A DNA stretch of 64,000 bases from Saccharothrix sp. NRRL B-16348 (lineage in GTDB: Bacteria; Actinomycetota; Actinomycetes; Mycobacteriales; Pseudonocardiaceae): contig NZ_LGED01000269.1 in the NCBI RefSeq assembly GCF_001280085.1, forward strand, positions 62,001-126,000, read 5' to 3'. The notes beneath the pieces were generated by a model, which worked only from the letters and a program-made list of their open reading frames with translations, was not told the DNA's origin and made no database searches. Position 1 is the stretch's first letter. Each line of letters begins with the position of its first letter. Both the position numbers and the translations under genes were made by a program. Shown here one piece after another: positions 60,726-64,000 of the stretch.

Positions 60726-61535
60726 GTGGTGCTCGCGGTCTCGGAACACGACGTCGGGGTGTGGGACGTCGCCACGCTGTCCGGCCGGCTGGCGTACGTG
60801 GCGATGTGCCTCGCCGCGTGCTGGGGCGTGCTCACCGCCACCGGCTGGATCCGCCGGATCACCGGCCGGTCCGCGTTGCGCGCCACGCACCAGGCGCTGG
60901 CGACGTTCGCCATGGTCATGGCGGTGGCGCACGCGGTGTCGTTCCTGTTGCTGGACAACGGCTCCCTGGCCGCCTACCAACTCGTGCTGCCGCTCGTCGG
61001 CGGCGGGGAGGTGCGGCACGCGCTCAGCGTGGTCGGGCTCGAACTCATGCTGGCCGCGTCGGTGACGGCCGCGTTGCAGCGCACGTTCTACCGCGACTGG
61101 CTGCGCCTGCACCGGCTCGCGTACGTGGGCGTGTGGCTCGGCGCGATGCACGCGTGGCTGGGCGCCTCCGCGAGCGGGCACGTCGCCGTGGTGTGGCTGG
61201 GCGGCATCACCGTGCTGATGCCCGCGATCACGCTGACCGTGCTGCGGTTCCTGCCGCCGCACCTGCTCGTGCGGGTGGGCGTGATCGAGGCCGAGCCGCC
61301 ACCGCCGCCGGTCCAGGAAGGGCCGACCGGCGTCCGGGTCGCGGTCGACCACGAGCGGTGCCGGCACTACGCGTTGTGCCAGGCGCAGGCGCCCAGGGTG
61401 TTCCGGGTGCTGGACGACGGTCGGCTGCGCTACGCGCGCAACCCCGACGCCGACCAGGCGCCGCAGGTGCGCGCGGCGGCACGGGTGTGCCCGATGCGCG
61501 CGATCCGGGTCGACGCGGCCGACGCCCACCCGTGA
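60726..61535 (+). CDS. ferric-reductase-like transmembrane protein fused to a C-terminal ferredoxin
   Basis: A 269-aa fusion. Residues about 17-180 form five to six helices with paired heme-ligand histidines: H55/H69 (13 residues between) and H129/H142 (12 between), the ferric reductase-like pattern. A Pro-rich linker (191-196) leads to a ferredoxin (205-262) with C212, C218 and C255 (ERCRHYALCQAQAPRVF ... ARVCPMRAI): CxxYxxC, so [3Fe-4S] is likely. There is no FAD/NAD domain. GTG 60726 has AGGGGGTGG upstream; GTG 60696 is possible. Function: membrane electron transfer, details unknown. Confidence 0.88.
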   Translation: MVLAVSEHDVGVWDVATLSGRLAYVAMCLAACWGVLTATGWIRRITGRSALRATHQALATFAMVMAVAHAVSFLLLDNGSLAAYQLVLPLVGGGEVRHALSVVGLELMLAASVTAALQRTFYRDWLRLHRLAYVGVWLGAMHAWLGASASGHVAVVWLGGITVLMPAITLTVLRFLPPHLLVRVGVIEAEPPPPPVQEGPTGVRVAVDHERCRHYALCQAQAPRVFRVLDDGRLRYARNPDADQAPQVRAAARVCPMRAIRVDAADAHP

Positions 61536-61596
61536 AACCGCAGGCCTTCACACCGCTGGCGAGGCCCGGTCAGGCCGGGACGCCGGCCCTGAAGCG

Positions 61597-63564
61597 TCAG
61601 CTCGGGACCGTCAGCCCCGGGTTGCGCACCGGCGAGCCCTTGCCCACCGGCGAGATCGGCAGCAGCGTCCGCCCGGTCGGCCCGACCTCGATGTCGGTGC
61701 CCATCGCCGGGCACACACCGCAGTCGAAGCACGGCGTCCAGCGGCAGTCGTCCTGCTCGCGCTCGTCCAGCGCGTCCTGCCAGTCCGCCCAGAGCCACTC
61801 CTTGTCCAGGCCCGAGTCCAGGTGGTCCCAGGGCAGGACTTCCAGCTCCTCGCGCTCACGCGTGGTGAACCAGGCCAGGTCCACGCCCAACGGCGTCAGC
61901 TCGGCTTCGGCGGCCTGCACCCAGCGGTCGTAGGAGAAGTGCTCGGACCAGCCGTCGAACCGGCCGCCCTCGCGCCACACCCGTTCGATCACCAGGCCGA
62001 TGCGCCGGTCGCCGCGTGAGAGCAGGCCTTCGATCAGCGACGGCTTGCCGTCGTGGTAGCGCATGCCGATGTTGCGGCCCAGCGAGCGGTCGGAGTTCAC
62101 CGCCTCGCGCAGCAGGCGAAGCCTGTTGTCCACGGTCTCCGGGTCGCACTGCGCGGCCCACTGGAACGGCGTGTGCGGCTTGGGCACGAACCCGCCGATG
62201 GAGATCGTGCAGCGGACGTCCTTGCGGCCGGACACCTCGCGGCCCGCGCGGATGACGTTCTTGGCCATCTCGGCGATCTGGACCACGTCGTCGTCGGTCT
62301 CGGTGGGCAGGCCGCACATGAAGTACAGCTTCACCTGCCGCCAGCCCGCGCCGAACGCCGCGCTGACCGTGCGGATCAGGTCTTCCTCCGACACCATCTT
62401 GTTGATCACGCGCCGGAGGCGCTCGCTGCCGCCCTCCGGGGCGAACGTGAGGCCTGAGCGGCGGCCGTTGCGGGACAGCTCGTTGGCCAGGTCGATGTTG
62501 AACGCGTCGACGCGGGTCGACGGCAGCGACAGGCTGGTGTTCGTGCCCTCGTAGCGGTCGGCGAGGCCCTTGGTGATCTCGGCGATCTCCGAGTGGTCCG
62601 CGCTGGACAGCGACAGCAGGCCGACCTCCTCGAACCCGGTCGCCTCCAGGCCGCGCTGCACCATCGCGCCGATGCCCTCGATGGACCGCTCGCGCACCGG
62701 GCGGGTGATCATGCCCGCCTGGCAGAACCGGCAGCCGCGCGTGCAGCCGCGGAAGATCTCCACGCTCATCCGCTCGTGCACGCTCTCCGCGAGCGGCACC
62801 AGCGGCTGCTTCGGGTACGGCCACGCGTCGAGATCCATCGTGGTCCGCTTGAACACCCGGTACGGCACCCGTTCGCGGTTGGGCACCACGCGCTGGATGC
62901 GGCCGTCGGGCAGGTACTCGACGTCGTAGAACCGGGGCACGTACACGCCGCCGGTCTCGGCGAGCCTGGTCAGGATCTCGTCCCGACCGCCGGGACGGCC
63001 CTCGGCCTTCCACGCGCGGACGATGTCGGTGATCTCCAGGACGGCTTCCTCGCCGTCACCGAGCACGGCCGCGTCGATGAACGGCGAGATCGGCTCCGGG
63101 TTGAACGCCGCGTGCCCGCCCGCCACCACGATGGGGTGGTCCTCGGTGCGGTCGGCGGCGTGGAGCGGGATGCCGGCCAGGTCGAGCGCGCTGAGCAGGT
63201 TCGTGTAGCCCAGCTCGGTCGCGAAGCTGACCCCGAGCAGGTCGAACGCGCCGACGGGCCGGTGCCCGTCCACGGTGAACTGCGGCACGCCGTGCTCGCG
63301 CATCAGCTTCTCGAGGTCGGGCCACACCGCGTAGGTCCGCTCGGCCAGCACGTCCGGCTGCTCGTTGAGGACCTCGTACAGGATCATGACGCCCTGGTTG
63401 GGCAGCCCGACCTCGTAGGCGTCCGGGTACATCAGCGCCCACCGCACCGCGGCGGCGTCCCAGTCCTTGACGGTGGCGTTGAGTTCCCCGCCGACGTACT
63501 GCACCGGCTTGGACACCCTCGGCAGCAGGGGTTCCAGGGCGGGGAAGACCGACTCGACACTCAC
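61597..63564 (-). CDS. TIGR03960 family B12-binding radical SAM protein
   Basis: A 655-aa radical SAM enzyme. The N-terminal B12-binding-like part (QGVMILYEVLNEQPDVLAER; DLLGVSFATELGYTNLLSAL) precedes the [4Fe-4S] cysteine motif C-x3-C-x2-C in FRGCTRGCRFCQAGMITRP, with GLTFAPEGGSERLRRVINKM in the barrel and a C-terminal Cys cluster (CRWTPCFDCGVCPAMG). It usually works with TIGR03936 (here 54544-55326), but the two are split by four genes. GTG 63564 is chosen at the family start. Reaction unknown. Confidence 0.95.
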   Translation of the reverse strand: MSVESVFPALEPLLPRVSKPVQYVGGELNATVKDWDAAAVRWALMYPDAYEVGLPNQGVMILYEVLNEQPDVLAERTYAVWPDLEKLMREHGVPQFTVDGHRPVGAFDLLGVSFATELGYTNLLSALDLAGIPLHAADRTEDHPIVVAGGHAAFNPEPISPFIDAAVLGDGEEAVLEITDIVRAWKAEGRPGGRDEILTRLAETGGVYVPRFYDVEYLPDGRIQRVVPNRERVPYRVFKRTTMDLDAWPYPKQPLVPLAESVHERMSVEIFRGCTRGCRFCQAGMITRPVRERSIEGIGAMVQRGLEATGFEEVGLLSLSSADHSEIAEITKGLADRYEGTNTSLSLPSTRVDAFNIDLANELSRNGRRSGLTFAPEGGSERLRRVINKMVSEEDLIRTVSAAFGAGWRQVKLYFMCGLPTETDDDVVQIAEMAKNVIRAGREVSGRKDVRCTISIGGFVPKPHTPFQWAAQCDPETVDNRLRLLREAVNSDRSLGRNIGMRYHDGKPSLIEGLLSRGDRRIGLVIERVWREGGRFDGWSEHFSYDRWVQAAEAELTPLGVDLAWFTTREREELEVLPWDHLDSGLDKEWLWADWQDALDEREQDDCRWTPCFDCGVCPAMGTDIEVGPTGRTLLPISPVGKGSPVRNPGLTVPS

Positions 63565-63596
63565 GTCGACCAGGGTAACGGCAGCGCCGGCACGCG

Positions 63597-64000
63597 TCAG
63601 AACAACGGTCCCGTGATGGTCAGGCCGAGTTCGGAACCCGGGCCCGCGTACAGGCCGAAGAACATCAGCGCGCCGCCCGCGAGGCCCACGTCCTTGTTGA
63701 ACTGGATCATCTCCATCTGCTTGGCCTGCGCGTCGGTCTCCTTCCAAAAGTTGTGCATGAGGAACGCCGTCGGCAGCAGGAACAGCACCAGCAGCAGCGC
63801 GCCCAGATCCGCCCACACGCCCAGGAGCAGCATCAACCCGCCGATGACCATGAGCACGCCGCTGCCGAACGTGGCGGCTTTCGCCGACGGGACGCCCTTC
63901 GACTCGGCGTACCCGGCCATGGCCGCGGTCTGCGTGAGGTGGCCCATCGCCGAGCCGAAGAACAGGAAGACGAACAGGATCCGGCCGATGAGTGCGATGA
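63597..64000 (-). CDS. DoxX family membrane protein, N-terminus off the window
   Basis: A DoxX-type protein of four helices, 5' end beyond the right edge. The frame stays open from 63947 to the edge (IALIGRILFVFLFFGSAMGH), and these residues are the first DoxX helix, so the ATG at 63947 is not the true start. Further blocks: FGSGVLMVIGGLMLLLGVWA and ALLLVLFLLPTAFLMHNFWK. DoxX proteins take part in membrane redox and thiosulfate or detoxification complexes; role unknown here. 32 bp upstream of the radical SAM gene, same direction. Confidence 0.9.
   Translation of the reverse strand, partial: IALIGRILFVFLFFGSAMGHLTQTAAMAGYAESKGVPSAKAATFGSGVLMVIGGLMLLLGVWADLGALLLVLFLLPTAFLMHNFWKETDAQAKQMEMIQFNKDVGLAGGALMFFGLYAGPGSELGLTITGPLF

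Noticed and set aside
1..64000. tRNA genes, insertion sequences, phage integrases
   Set aside because: No tRNA T-arm consensus in a cloverleaf context, no transposase or integrase motifs, and no terminal inverted repeats noticed by eye.

Overview
The window is about 72% GC with strong G/C bias at third codon positions, frequent GTG and TTG starts, and 1-4 bp stop/start overlaps. Gene content points to an actinomycete, probably of the order Pseudonocardiales (Saccharothrix/Lentzea/Actinosynnema type); the genus is inference. The backbone (lepA; a MazF-like gene; transglutaminase, alpha-E and ATP-grasp genes; rpsT; holA; comEC; comEA; degV; an OctT-like gene; a GpgP-like gene; rsfS; nadD; proA; proB; obg; rpmA; rplU; rne) follows, from memory, the order of the Rv2404c-Rv2444c region of Mycobacterium tuberculosis, with accessory blocks inserted.

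Region by region. 0-4.2 kb: a partial alpha/beta hydrolase; a DJ-1/PfpI-marR operon divergent from an enoyl-CoA hydratase across two tandem palindromes; a membrane-anchored RNase Sa-like ribonuclease overlapping its barstar-type inhibitor; a quinone-oxidoreductase-like MDR protein. 4.3-13.3 kb: APC permease, DUF885 peptidase-like protein, nitronate monooxygenase, Tat-exported PhoD, secreted GH18 chitinase with a DasR-type (dre) site shared with a small RelA/SpoT-like HD hydrolase, a small unknown gene and a Uma2 protein. 13.4-19.2 kb: lepA, a MazF/PemK-like protein and the ATP-grasp/alpha-E/transglutaminase operon. 19.3-27.3 kb: methyltransferase, VOC, GNAT, AlkZ-like, SPFH plus ribbon-helix-helix operon behind a 16-bp palindrome, double VOC protein, TauE-type permease, and a secreted GH3 glucosidase with a CebR-like operator. 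27.3-37.9 kb: rpsT, holA, a SAM-I riboswitch in front of threonine synthase, comEC (no stop codon at its expected end), comEA, degV, OctT-like, GpgP-like, rsfS and nadD.

37.9-43 kb: two tandem P450 plus [3Fe-4S]-ferredoxin cassettes behind a TetR gene that is translationally coupled to proA, with a 20-bp palindrome at the promoter. 43-49 kb: RecQ-type helicase with a phosphoribosyltransferase-like tail, GNAT, MFS transporter, a MarR gene divergent from an unknown gene, and proB. 49-54.4 kb: obg, rpmA, rplU and a large RNase E/G. 54.5-64 kb: the two parts of a usually adjacent radical-SAM pair (TIGR03936 and TIGR03960) are separated by about 6 kb carrying a secreted subtilase, a LAL-type regulator, an ECF sigma factor and a membrane ferric-reductase-like/ferredoxin fusion with a CRP-type site. 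A DoxX gene runs off the right edge.

I see no tRNA, rRNA, CRISPR array, insertion sequence or prophage. The most interesting features are regulatory (paired MarR operators, dre, CebR and CRP-type sites, a SAM riboswitch on thrC, a TetR operator on the P450 array) and architectural (RecQ-PRTase, ferric-reductase-ferredoxin, duplicated P450/ferredoxin pairs, comEC without a stop).
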